In this document: positions 25,664-33,886 of the stretch, one piece after another
How positions within the stretch are numbered: position 1 is the first letter of the stretch
Layout: the number at the start of each line of letters is the position of its first letter
NCBI GenBank assembly: GCA_934444735.1
Contig: CAKSDE010000014.1
Coordinates: 12,137 to 76,136 of the forward strand
DNA length: 64,000 bases
Reading direction: 5' to 3'
Source of the DNA: an uncultured Clostridia bacterium
GTDB taxonomy: Bacteria > Bacillota > Clostridia > UBA1381
Notes under the pieces: model-generated
Database searches by the model: none
The model's input: the letters and a program-made list of their open reading frames with translations, nothing else
Told to the model about the DNA's origin: nothing
Position numbers and translations under genes: made by a program

Positions 25664-28600
25664 GTGAATATCAAGACAAAGAAATTTATTTCCGTCTTTC
25701 TGACGGCTGCAATGCTGTTTACCGTGCCGGGTATTTCAGCTTGGGCGGAAGAAACGGAAAACGTTACAGAAATAACCGAAGAGGCAGAACAGACAGATGT
25801 GCAGACACCTGATGAAGAGCCTCAGGAAACAAAAGACAGCACTGACGGCGTGATTGAATCCGAGGAGATAATAACTGTTCCGGAGGAGGATTATGTCGGC
25901 GAACAGGGCGAAGCATACGATGCGGCGGTGCAGGAGCTTTCGGTAAGCCTTATGGCTGAGGGTGAAACTACCGTAGAAGGCGAAGGCACAAAGGAAAATC
26001 CGTATAAAATCTATAACGAACAGCAGTTTATAGATTTTGCGGTAGGAAACATTACCGACGGCTTAAAGGCATATTGGTCACTTGAGGCGGATATTGAGCT
26101 TACTGCCGATACATGGGCGCCGATCGGTGCGTATACTCCGTTTTCGGGTGTGTTTTACGGAAACGGACACAAAATTTCGAGTACAAAGCTGTTTCAGTCA
26201 ACGGCAATGTCGGGAATTTTCGGTCAGAATGCCGGAACGATTAAGGATTTGGACGTAAACGTTACAATTGTCGATGTTGCGACAAATACCGGAACGCTTT
26301 GCGCAACGAATACCGGACGCATCGAAAACTGCCATGCCGAGGGTTCTATCACAACGAACGAAAATAAAAACATAGGCGGTCTTGTAGGCTATAACAACGG
26401 CGGCGTTATCTATAACTGCGGCGCGGACGTCGTAATTACCGCTCCGAATTCTACGGTCGGCGGTCTTGTGGGTTATAATCAAAACGCAACGGTAAAAAAC
26501 AGCTATGCCTCAAACGACGATGAGGACAGCGTTATCGCCGGAAACGTTGTCGGCGGATTGGTGGGTTATGCTTATAATAACAATTCAAATATACGTTCTC
26601 TTATTTCAAATTGCTATTCATTAAGTAAAATCGCAGGGGGTTCAAAAACGGGCGGACTAATCGGTCAGGCGAATGTTTATGATGGACGTGGATATATTCA
26701 AGTTGAATACAGTTATGCAAAAGGTGTTATTACAAAGGGAAGCAGCGCAGGAGGTTTAATAGGCACACTTAATAATCAAGAAAAAATTCCTGTAAGATAT
26801 TGCTACTATAATACCATAAATACCGGAAATAAAATAGGCTTTGGAATGTCGCTCCTTAATTTCACAAAGCAGGAAAGCTTTTACGACTGGAATTTCGATA
26901 CAGTCTGGGCAATGGATCCCGATATAAATAACGGCTACCCTTACATAAAACTTATTTCGGACGAGGTTCCGGTAATTGAGGGAGAGGGAACAAAAGAAAA
27001 ACCGTACATTGTTACCAATGAAAAACAGCTTTGCTACATTGCAAGCGAAAAGCTGCCCTTGGACGCTTACTATAAGCAGGCAAACGATATAGAAATTACG
27101 GCTAACTTCTGGACACCTATCGGCGGTGACGGAACGGGAGGATTCAGCGGCGTTTATGACGGAGACGGTCATAAGGTAACGGGCGCTCACCTTGAAAACA
27201 GCTTTTACAAATATGACGGACTTTTTGGGAAAAATACAGGAACAGTTAAAAATCTTACGGCAGAGGGCTGGTATACCGGAAATGAGAATGTAGGTGTGCT
27301 TGCAGGTTATAATTCGGGAACAATAGATAATTGTAATTCGTATATTGAAGATGCTGAGAATAAAATCTACGGAACAGCTAAAGTCGGCGGACTTGTTGGG
27401 TATAATGATTGCGGAAAAATTTTAAATTCTCATTCCTCTGCTGAGGTGGTAGCATCAGGTGCAGATGCCGGCGGTCTTGTGGGTTATTCAAGAAACGGTT
27501 ACATAAAATATTGCTATGCAACCGGAGATGCAACTGGAAAAAAAACCGGCGGTCTTGTAGGTGTTGTATATAATAATGATAGAAATTCTACTTCCACCGT
27601 AAGTAATTGTTATGCGACGGGAAGGATTTATGGTTCTGCGAATGCAGGAGGTTTGATTGGTAGTGCAGAAATCTATGATTCGCGCGGAAAAATTTATGTT
27701 GAATACAGTTATTCCAGAGGAAAAATAGAAACAAATTCGTCTTCAGGGGGATTGGTAGGTGGTTGGAATAATCGTGATCTTAGCAGAATAAGATGTTGCT
27801 ACTATAATAATGCGAATACCGGAAACATGATAGGGTTTGGTGTTAAGGTTGCGGATTTAAAAAAGCAAGATACATTTTATAACTGGGACTTTGACAACGT
27901 TTGGAAGATAAATTCGAGAATAAATTCAGGATTGCCGTATCTGGAAGTGACGGGCGAAAGAGCAAAGACTGTTTTAAAAGGAAACGGCGAGGAGGACAGA
28001 CCGTACCTTATTTACACCGAACAGGATTTGCTTGCACTCGTTGATGATATTTACGGAAATTACGATTTGTCGGTTAAGCATTTTTATAAGCTGATGAATG
28101 ATATTGAGCTTACGGCTAATTTCTGGACGCCGATAGGTGCAAATGCGTCAAACGATTTCAGAGGAATATTTGACGGAAACGGACATAAAATTTCAAATCT
28201 AAAGCTTTCAAACACACATTATCAACATGCGGGACTTTTCGGAAGAATTACTGGTACAGTTAAAAATCTGACTGTTGAAGCGGAATTGGATGGCGGAGAG
28301 ATTACCGGAGCGATTGCGGGAGAAAGCCTAGGAACAATCGAAAATTGTTCTTCTTTGGGAACGGTTTCAACTTCTGCATCATCGGGATGTGCAGGAGGAA
28401 TAGTCGGATGCAGTTCCACTGACAGTGTTTTAATATGCAGTAATTCATTTGCTGATGTGTCTGCACCACATGGCAGATCAGGCGGTATTACTGGTGAATT
28501 GGCAAATGCTGTTATGCAATATTGCTATGCAACGGGAAATATAAGCGGCTATACTGTTGGAGGCGCTGTGGGAAGAATATATAACTCTCTTAGGGATCAT

Positions 28601-31324
28601 ATATCAAAAATGTTGAATTGCTACGCAAGAGGAAAAGTATCGGGGACTTATTATGTTGGAGGATTAGTTGGATATCTTGAATTGTATGATTCACGTGGTT
28701 ATATATATGTAGAGTATTGTTATGCAACGGGAGATGTTGGGTATAAAGGTTCATACGGTTCAGGTTTGAGTGGAGGTCAGAGCAATAGAGATAAGTGTCA
28801 GGTGCGCTACAGCTATTATAACAGTGAGAATAAGTATAACAAACAGGGATTTTCAGCAACACTCGGTCAAATGCAGGAAAAAGAACTCTACTATATGTGG
28901 AACTTTAAAAACATCTGGGCAATTGACAAAAACATAAATGACGGTTTCCCGTATCTTAATGTAAACGGAAAAATCAAAAACCGCACATTGGAGGGCTACG
29001 GCGACGAGGACGATCCGTATCTGATTTATGATGAAGAAGATTTATGGACGCTTGTTGACGGTACATATGATTTATCGTTAAAATCCTGCTATCAGCTCCA
29101 AAACGATATTGAAATTACGGCAGAACACTGGACGCCTATCGGCGGAAACGGAAGAACCGTATTTAACGGTATTTTTGACGGTAACGGCTATACAATATCG
29201 GGAGTTAAGCTATATAATTCAGACTACCAATCTCAGGGATTGTTCGGAGAAAACTCCGGAACAATTAAAAATGTAAATGTAATTGCAAGCATCAGTGGTG
29301 ATGAGAATGTCGGTGCAATCTGCGGACACAACACGGGCATAATTGAAAATTGTGGCTCGGCGGGGGCAATTTCATCAAATTTAAGCAATGGACGTTCAGG
29401 CGGTATAGTCGGCGAAAACATTAACACCGGTGTTATACGCGGCTGCTACTCAACTGCCACAATTTCGGGACAGTATTCCGGAGGAATTGTCGGATATTTA
29501 TATAATAATAACAGTAGTACATCAGCTACGGTAAGCAACTGCTACGCAAGAGGAAATGTATACGGCAGTGAATCTTCCGGAGGACTTGCCGGATTTACAA
29601 ATGTTTATGACAGTCGTGGTACAACACATATAGAGTATTCGTACTCAACCGGTAAGGTAACAGGAAAGAATATAGGCGGACTTGTAGGTAAAAGCAGCAG
29701 CTCTGTCAAGAATGAAATTCTTTCCTCATACTACAACACAACCAATACAGGGCTTACCGACATCGACCGCGGAACGCCGCTTGAGGATTCCGTGATGAAG
29801 GTTCAAACTTCATATGTCGGATATGATTTCAGCAATGTTTGGGAAATGCGCGAGGGCGAGAACAACGGTTATCCGGTTCTTCGCGGAATTGACGCGCTGC
29901 CTCTGCCGATTGCGATAACGGGAGTAACGCTCGATACGGCAGAGATAACGCTTTCGGTCGGCGGAAGTGCATTGATTTCGGCGATATTTACGCCGGAGGA
30001 TGCAACAAACAGAGAGCTTTTGTGGAGCTCGTCGAACAATGATGTTGCAACAGTTTCAAACGGTAAGATAACAGGCAGAGACGTAGGAACGGCGGAGATA
30101 ACCGCAACAACGGCAGACGGCGGATTCTATGCGGTATGCGTTGTGACGGTAACGGCGGCGCCGACAGTTGCGGTAACGGGTGTTACGCTTAATAAATCGA
30201 ATATGGCTCTTATTGTGGGCGATACCGAAACGTTAACGGCAACAGTTGCGCCGAGTGACGCGGCGAATAAGGCTGTTTCGTGGACTTCCTCGAATACAGC
30301 GGTTGCGGCAGTATCGAACGGAACGGTAACGGCTAAAAAAGCAGGTACGGCAGTGATAACGGTAACAACATCGGACGGCGGATATAGCGCAAAATGCAGC
30401 GTTACCGTGACGGAAAAAGAGCCGGAGGTTGTTGCGGTAACAGGTGTTGCGCTCAATAAGTCGGCAGTAAGCCTTGAAGAAGGAAAAACAGAAACATTAC
30501 AGGCGACAGTTATGCCTGACAATGCAACAGATAAAGCGGTTACATGGAAATCCTCGAATACAGCGGTTGCGGCAGTATCGAACGGAACGGTAACGGCTAA
30601 AAAGGCAGGTACGGCAGTTATAACGGTAACAACGTCGGACGGCGGATATACCGCAAACTGTACCGTTACCGTGACGGCAAAGCAGGTTGATGATAAAGCG
30701 CCGAAAATCAAGATCAGCGAAGTAAAGGCAAAGCCGGGAAATGAGGTAGACGTGACGGTTGAGCTGGAAAATAATATAGGCTTTGCAAGCTTGGGTATCG
30801 AAATCGGCTATGATTCGGATATTATGACGCTTACAAAGGTGACGTCAAATTCAGGCGTCGGCGCTACATTTACTCCTGCACAGACCTACACCGCAAATCC
30901 GTTTAATATGGGTTGGGACAGTGCTGCAAATGTTACATATAACGGTAATCTGTCGACACTGACATTTAAGATTGCCGATAATGCGGCAGACGGTATTTAT
31001 CCGATTACGGTTGATTATTATAAGGGCGTAAACGGAACTTATGTTGACGGTAATGATGTCAATTATAATGAGGACCTTGAGGCAGTCGGCTTTGTGTATG
31101 TTAATGGAAGTGTTATTGTTGCAAGCTATATACCGGGGGATATAAACGGTGATGAAAAGATAAATAATAAGGACGCTACCTTCCTGCTCCGTTATCTTGC
31201 GGGCTGGAATATAGACGGTATAAATACGGACGCGCTTGATACCGACGGCAGCGGAACTGTGAATAACAAGGACGCAACCATTCTGCTCAGATACCTTGCG
31301 GGCTGGGCGGTAACATTACACTAA
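25664..31324 (+). CDS. giant secreted scaffold: GLUG repeats, three Big2, cohesin and dockerin
   Basis: The GTG at 25664 follows GAAAGGAG by 8 bases; an upstream TTG overlaps that ribosome site. About 1,886 residues. A signal peptide (to about 30, ISAWA) and a Glu/Thr-rich linker (30-100) lead to four modules of about 330 residues starting near 107, 435, 769 and 1109. Each opens with a (E)GxGxxxxPY-I-xEQxL motif and holds GLUG-type repeats such as GGLVGYN. Three Big2 Ig-like domains follow (about 1415-1675), then a type I cohesin (about 1680-1820, with VDVTVELENNIGFASLGIEI) and a C-terminal dockerin with two calcium loops (DINGDEKINNKD; DTDGSGTVNNKD). A cohesin and a dockerin in one chain let it both recruit and dock, so it could chain or cap a surface complex. 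GLUG regions are adhesive in other proteins. Confidence 0.9.
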   Translation: MNIKTKKFISVFLTAAMLFTVPGISAWAEETENVTEITEEAEQTDVQTPDEEPQETKDSTDGVIESEEIITVPEEDYVGEQGEAYDAAVQELSVSLMAEGETTVEGEGTKENPYKIYNEQQFIDFAVGNITDGLKAYWSLEADIELTADTWAPIGAYTPFSGVFYGNGHKISSTKLFQSTAMSGIFGQNAGTIKDLDVNVTIVDVATNTGTLCATNTGRIENCHAEGSITTNENKNIGGLVGYNNGGVIYNCGADVVITAPNSTVGGLVGYNQNATVKNSYASNDDEDSVIAGNVVGGLVGYAYNNNSNIRSLISNCYSLSKIAGGSKTGGLIGQANVYDGRGYIQVEYSYAKGVITKGSSAGGLIGTLNNQEKIPVRYCYYNTINTGNKIGFGMSLLNFTKQESFYDWNFDTVWAMDPDINNGYPYIKLISDEVPVIEGEGTKEKPYIVTNEKQLCYIASEKLPLDAYYKQANDIEITANFWTPIGGDGTGGFSGVYDGDGHKVTGAHLENSFYKYDGLFGKNTGTVKNLTAEGWYTGNENVGVLAGYNSGTIDNCNSYIEDAENKIYGTAKVGGLVGYNDCGKILNSHSSAEVVASGADAGGLVGYSRNGYIKYCYATGDATGKKTGGLVGVVYNNDRNSTSTVSNCYATGRIYGSANAGGLIGSAEIYDSRGKIYVEYSYSRGKIETNSSSGGLVGGWNNRDLSRIRCCYYNNANTGNMIGFGVKVADLKKQDTFYNWDFDNVWKINSRINSGLPYLEVTGERAKTVLKGNGEEDRPYLIYTEQDLLALVDDIYGNYDLSVKHFYKLMNDIELTANFWTPIGANASNDFRGIFDGNGHKISNLKLSNTHYQHAGLFGRITGTVKNLTVEAELDGGEITGAIAGESLGTIENCSSLGTVSTSASSGCAGGIVGCSSTDSVLICSNSFADVSAPHGRSGGITGELANAVMQYCYATGNISGYTVGGAVGRIYNSLRDHISKMLNCYARGKVSGTYYVGGLVGYLELYDSRGYIYVEYCYATGDVGYKGSYGSGLSGGQSNRDKCQVRYSYYNSENKYNKQGFSATLGQMQEKELYYMWNFKNIWAIDKNINDGFPYLNVNGKIKNRTLEGYGDEDDPYLIYDEEDLWTLVDGTYDLSLKSCYQLQNDIEITAEHWTPIGGNGRTVFNGIFDGNGYTISGVKLYNSDYQSQGLFGENSGTIKNVNVIASISGDENVGAICGHNTGIIENCGSAGAISSNLSNGRSGGIVGENINTGVIRGCYSTATISGQYSGGIVGYLYNNNSSTSATVSNCYARGNVYGSESSGGLAGFTNVYDSRGTTHIEYSYSTGKVTGKNIGGLVGKSSSSVKNEILSSYYNTTNTGLTDIDRGTPLEDSVMKVQTSYVGYDFSNVWEMREGENNGYPVLRGIDALPLPIAITGVTLDTAEITLSVGGSALISAIFTPEDATNRELLWSSSNNDVATVSNGKITGRDVGTAEITATTADGGFYAVCVVTVTAAPTVAVTGVTLNKSNMALIVGDTETLTATVAPSDAANKAVSWTSSNTAVAAVSNGTVTAKKAGTAVITVTTSDGGYSAKCSVTVTEKEPEVVAVTGVALNKSAVSLEEGKTETLQATVMPDNATDKAVTWKSSNTAVAAVSNGTVTAKKAGTAVITVTTSDGGYTANCTVTVTAKQVDDKAPKIKISEVKAKPGNEVDVTVELENNIGFASLGIEIGYDSDIMTLTKVTSNSGVGATFTPAQTYTANPFNMGWDSAANVTYNGNLSTLTFKIADNAADGIYPITVDYYKGVNGTYVDGNDVNYNEDLEAVGFVYVNGSVIVASYIPGDINGDEKINNKDATFLLRYLAGWNIDGINTDALDTDGSGTVNNKDATILLRYLAGWAVTLH

Positions 31325-31337
31325 CGGAGGGATTATT

Positions 31338-32867
31338 ATGCAGAAAAAAATTATGACGTTATTTATTGGTATCCTGCTTGCATTTCAAATGATAGGAATT
31401 GAAACATATGCAGAGGATGATTTATTTAAAATATATAGTGGTGACGTATATTATACATTGGATGATGCAGGGGTATTAACTGTATATTCTAAAACAGGAT
31501 ATTATAAAGATCCCTATACTTTACAGAAGTATGAAGATCAAATAAAAAAAATTGTCATATCTGATACAGTTACCTATATTGATTCGCAAGCTTTTGATGG
31601 TTGCCAATGTGAGGTGGATTTGGTTTTGCCTGCTACATTGCAAACTATTGATGGTTATGCATTTGCTCGTTGCCCGGGATTTACTATAAAATTAGATGAA
31701 AGGAATCCGTACTTTAAGTTGGTAGATGGGGTGTTGTATTCTGCCGATATGACACAGCTTGTGTATGCCTCTCCGACACTAACCGGAGACTTTACAGTTC
31801 CAGCATCTGTGACAACGATTTGTGATGGTGCATTTGTATTTAGCCGTTTTGAAAGTATTACGGTTCCTGATACAGTAATAAAGATGGTTTCTCATGCAAA
31901 TCGCGAGGAGGAAACCGAATATCAGCTTTGTGGGCGTGTTTTCGCTTATGCTCTTTCAAAAAAAATAACCATAGGAAAAAATGTTGAAACGTTGGGTAGA
32001 TGTTTGATTTATTGTTGCCCTAATTTGGAAAAATTAATTATTCGCGGAACAAATACGGAACTTGAACCAGAGGAAGAAAATCCATTCGTTATAGACAATA
32101 ATAAAATTAGCACCGTATATGTTCAAAATAATTCAAAAGCTGAAAATTATATGAAAAAATACTATGATGGAAAGTGGGAGTACATTAAAGAAATATCGGC
32201 TGGTAATGTAACCGCAAATTGTGGAGATACGGTGAAAGTCCCAATTGGAATTGAACAAGAAATCAATTTTTCCGATCTTAGTATTGAGATTGGTTATGAC
32301 AGTGAGGCTTTGGAATTAGTGGGAGTAGAAGAAAACAAGGGGGTGGGTGCCACTTTTACGAAAGCTCAGTTTTTAAATACAAATCCATATAATATGAATT
32401 GGGCAAGCACCGTAAATACAAAGTATTCGGGAACACTTGTAACGCTTTCTTTTAAGGTGAATACAAAAAAAGCTGGTATTTATCCCATTAGTGTGGACTT
32501 TTATAAAGGAAGAAATGGGGATTACTCTGATGGCAATGATATAAATTATGATGAAAACCTTGAGCCTATTAATTTGTTATATTCATCAGGAAGTGTTACC
32601 GTAAAATCAAGCGGGAGTTCCGGCGGCTCAATGGTGGTCAGCGGTATATCCTTTGGCGTAAAGCTTGCAGGCGATACAAGCGTCGGGAATGTTTATGCGG
32701 CGATTTACGACGCAAGCGGAAGAATGAAGGACTTAAAGCAGTATCCGGCGGCAGATTCTGTAAAAATAGAATTTGACGCAGGCGTGACAGGGGCGTATGT
32801 AAAAATAATGTGGTGGGACGGTAATATGAAACCGATGTGCGACGTTCAGACTATCCCGCTGCAATAA
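31338..32867 (+). CDS. secreted LRR (BspA-like) protein with a cohesin domain
   Basis: 509 residues, 13 bases after the scaffold gene with CGGAGG upstream. A signal peptide (to about 26) is followed by BspA-type leucine-rich repeats (about 60-270: IKKIVISDTVTYIDSQAFDG, LPATLQTIDGYAFARC). A cohesin (about 290-420) is strikingly like that of the scaffold: SDLSIEIGYDSEALELVGV, GVGATFTKAQ, and NPYNMNWASTVN. A short Ser/Gly linker leads to the Trp/Met-Pro module (VYAAIYDASGRMKD ... IMWWDGNMKPM). LRR5 domains usually bind host or cell-surface partners. As a neighbour of the scaffold it probably offers a second docking site. No catalytic domain. Confidence 0.85.
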   Translation: MQKKIMTLFIGILLAFQMIGIETYAEDDLFKIYSGDVYYTLDDAGVLTVYSKTGYYKDPYTLQKYEDQIKKIVISDTVTYIDSQAFDGCQCEVDLVLPATLQTIDGYAFARCPGFTIKLDERNPYFKLVDGVLYSADMTQLVYASPTLTGDFTVPASVTTICDGAFVFSRFESITVPDTVIKMVSHANREEETEYQLCGRVFAYALSKKITIGKNVETLGRCLIYCCPNLEKLIIRGTNTELEPEEENPFVIDNNKISTVYVQNNSKAENYMKKYYDGKWEYIKEISAGNVTANCGDTVKVPIGIEQEINFSDLSIEIGYDSEALELVGVEENKGVGATFTKAQFLNTNPYNMNWASTVNTKYSGTLVTLSFKVNTKKAGIYPISVDFYKGRNGDYSDGNDINYDENLEPINLLYSSGSVTVKSSGSSGGSMVVSGISFGVKLAGDTSVGNVYAAIYDASGRMKDLKQYPAADSVKIEFDAGVTGAYVKIMWWDGNMKPMCDVQTIPLQ

Positions 32868-32874
32868 TAAATTC

Positions 32875-32900
32875 GGGCTTGCCATTATTCCGGCAAGCCC
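32875..32900 (+). terminator. hairpin between the cohesin genes
   Basis: Perfect 9-bp GC-rich stem (GGGCTTGCC / GGCAAGCCC) with an 8-base loop followed by TTTTAAAC, 8 bases after the stop codon. It probably reduces transcription of the next gene. Confidence 0.8.
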
Positions 32901-32925
32901 TTTTAAACAAGAGGTGATTTTGAAA

Positions 32926-33834
32926 ATGAAAAAAATATTTGCTTTGCTTTTATCGGCTGTCTTGCTCTGTTCGTCGGCAATTGTATATGCCGATGGTTTT
33001 AGTGCGGTGGTTGACGGCAAGACCGCAAAAGCCGGCGAAACGATTGATATAAATATTTCTTTAAAAAACAACAGCGGCATTATCGCGGCGCTGTTTAATG
33101 TTGAATACGATAAAGAACGTATAGAGCTTATTGAAGTGCAGGACGGGCAGCTTCTTGAGGGCGGCACGTTCAGTCCGAATTATAAATCATATCCGTATAA
33201 AATGGTTTGGAACAGTGCCGCGGCCGCTAATTTTACAGACGACGGTGTTTTGGCGGTTTTAAAGTTCAAGGTGCTTGAAAATGCACAGCCGGGAAAGGCA
33301 TATATCAACCTTACATATGATGAGAATGATGTGTTTGACGTTTATTTGAACAATACGCCGATTGCAATTGCAGGAGGCGGAATCGAAGTTATTGCCGATG
33401 CTTCCGGCGGGAGTTATGATTTGATTGATGAAGAGGATAATGAACAGGAAGAGGACAAATTAAAAGAGCAGATTATCTTGACAATAGGCAAAACGGAGGC
33501 GCTGGTTTTCGGAGAGGCGAAAGAAAATGACGTTGCGCCGATTATCCGAAACAACCGCACGATGCTCCCTGCCCGTTTTGTTGCCGAGAATTTGGGCGCT
33601 AAAGTTAAATGGGATAATGACGAAAGAAAAGTAACAATAACAAAAGACGGTACAGAAATTATTATCGCAATAGACAGCCAAACTGCGCTTGTGAACGGTG
33701 CGGCTATTGTTCTTGACAGCCCGGCATTTATCGAAAATAACAGGACATACACTCCGATTCGTTTTATTGTCGAAAAGCTCGGCGCAAGTGTTGAATGGAA
33801 CGGAAATGATAAAATAGTTACGATTACAAAATAA
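32926..33834 (+). CDS. secreted cohesin plus stalk-domain protein
   Basis: 303 residues from the ATG at 32926 (AAGAGGTGA upstream); an in-frame GTG at 32914 lies inside that ribosome site. A signal peptide ends near VYA-D (about residue 22). Residues about 25-155 form a cohesin (DINISLKNNSGIIAALFNVEY ... NSAAAANFTDDGVLAVLKFKV), more distant from the two upstream. After an acidic linker (about 160-180) comes a copper-amine-oxidase N-terminal stalk domain (about 183-303) with the paired NNRTMLPARFVAENLGA and NNRTYTPIRFIVEKLGA motifs. The stalk could hold the cohesin at the surface, so this may be the anchor of the assembly. Ends in a convergent terminator. Confidence 0.85.
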   Translation: MKKIFALLLSAVLLCSSAIVYADGFSAVVDGKTAKAGETIDINISLKNNSGIIAALFNVEYDKERIELIEVQDGQLLEGGTFSPNYKSYPYKMVWNSAAAANFTDDGVLAVLKFKVLENAQPGKAYINLTYDENDVFDVYLNNTPIAIAGGGIEVIADASGGSYDLIDEEDNEQEEDKLKEQIILTIGKTEALVFGEAKENDVAPIIRNNRTMLPARFVAENLGAKVKWDNDERKVTITKDGTEIIIAIDSQTALVNGAAIVLDSPAFIENNRTYTPIRFIVEKLGASVEWNGNDKIVTITK

Positions 33835-33853
33835 CTGATACTCATCTTCAAGA

Positions 33854-33881
33854 AAATGCAGTACCCTTGGGTACTGCATTT
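33854..33881. terminator. bidirectional terminator between convergent genes
   Basis: Perfect inverted repeat AAATGCAGTACCC / GGGTACTGCATTT with A-run before and T-run after, lying between genes ending at 33834 (plus) and 33887 (minus). Serves both directions. Confidence 0.85.
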
Positions 33882-33886
33882 ATCGC

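Noticed and set aside
25985..29890. Long-range repeats in the scaffold gene taken as possible mobile or phase-variable cassettes.
   Set aside because: They are GLUG-type protein repeats, well diverged at DNA level, in a single open frame without recombinase sites.
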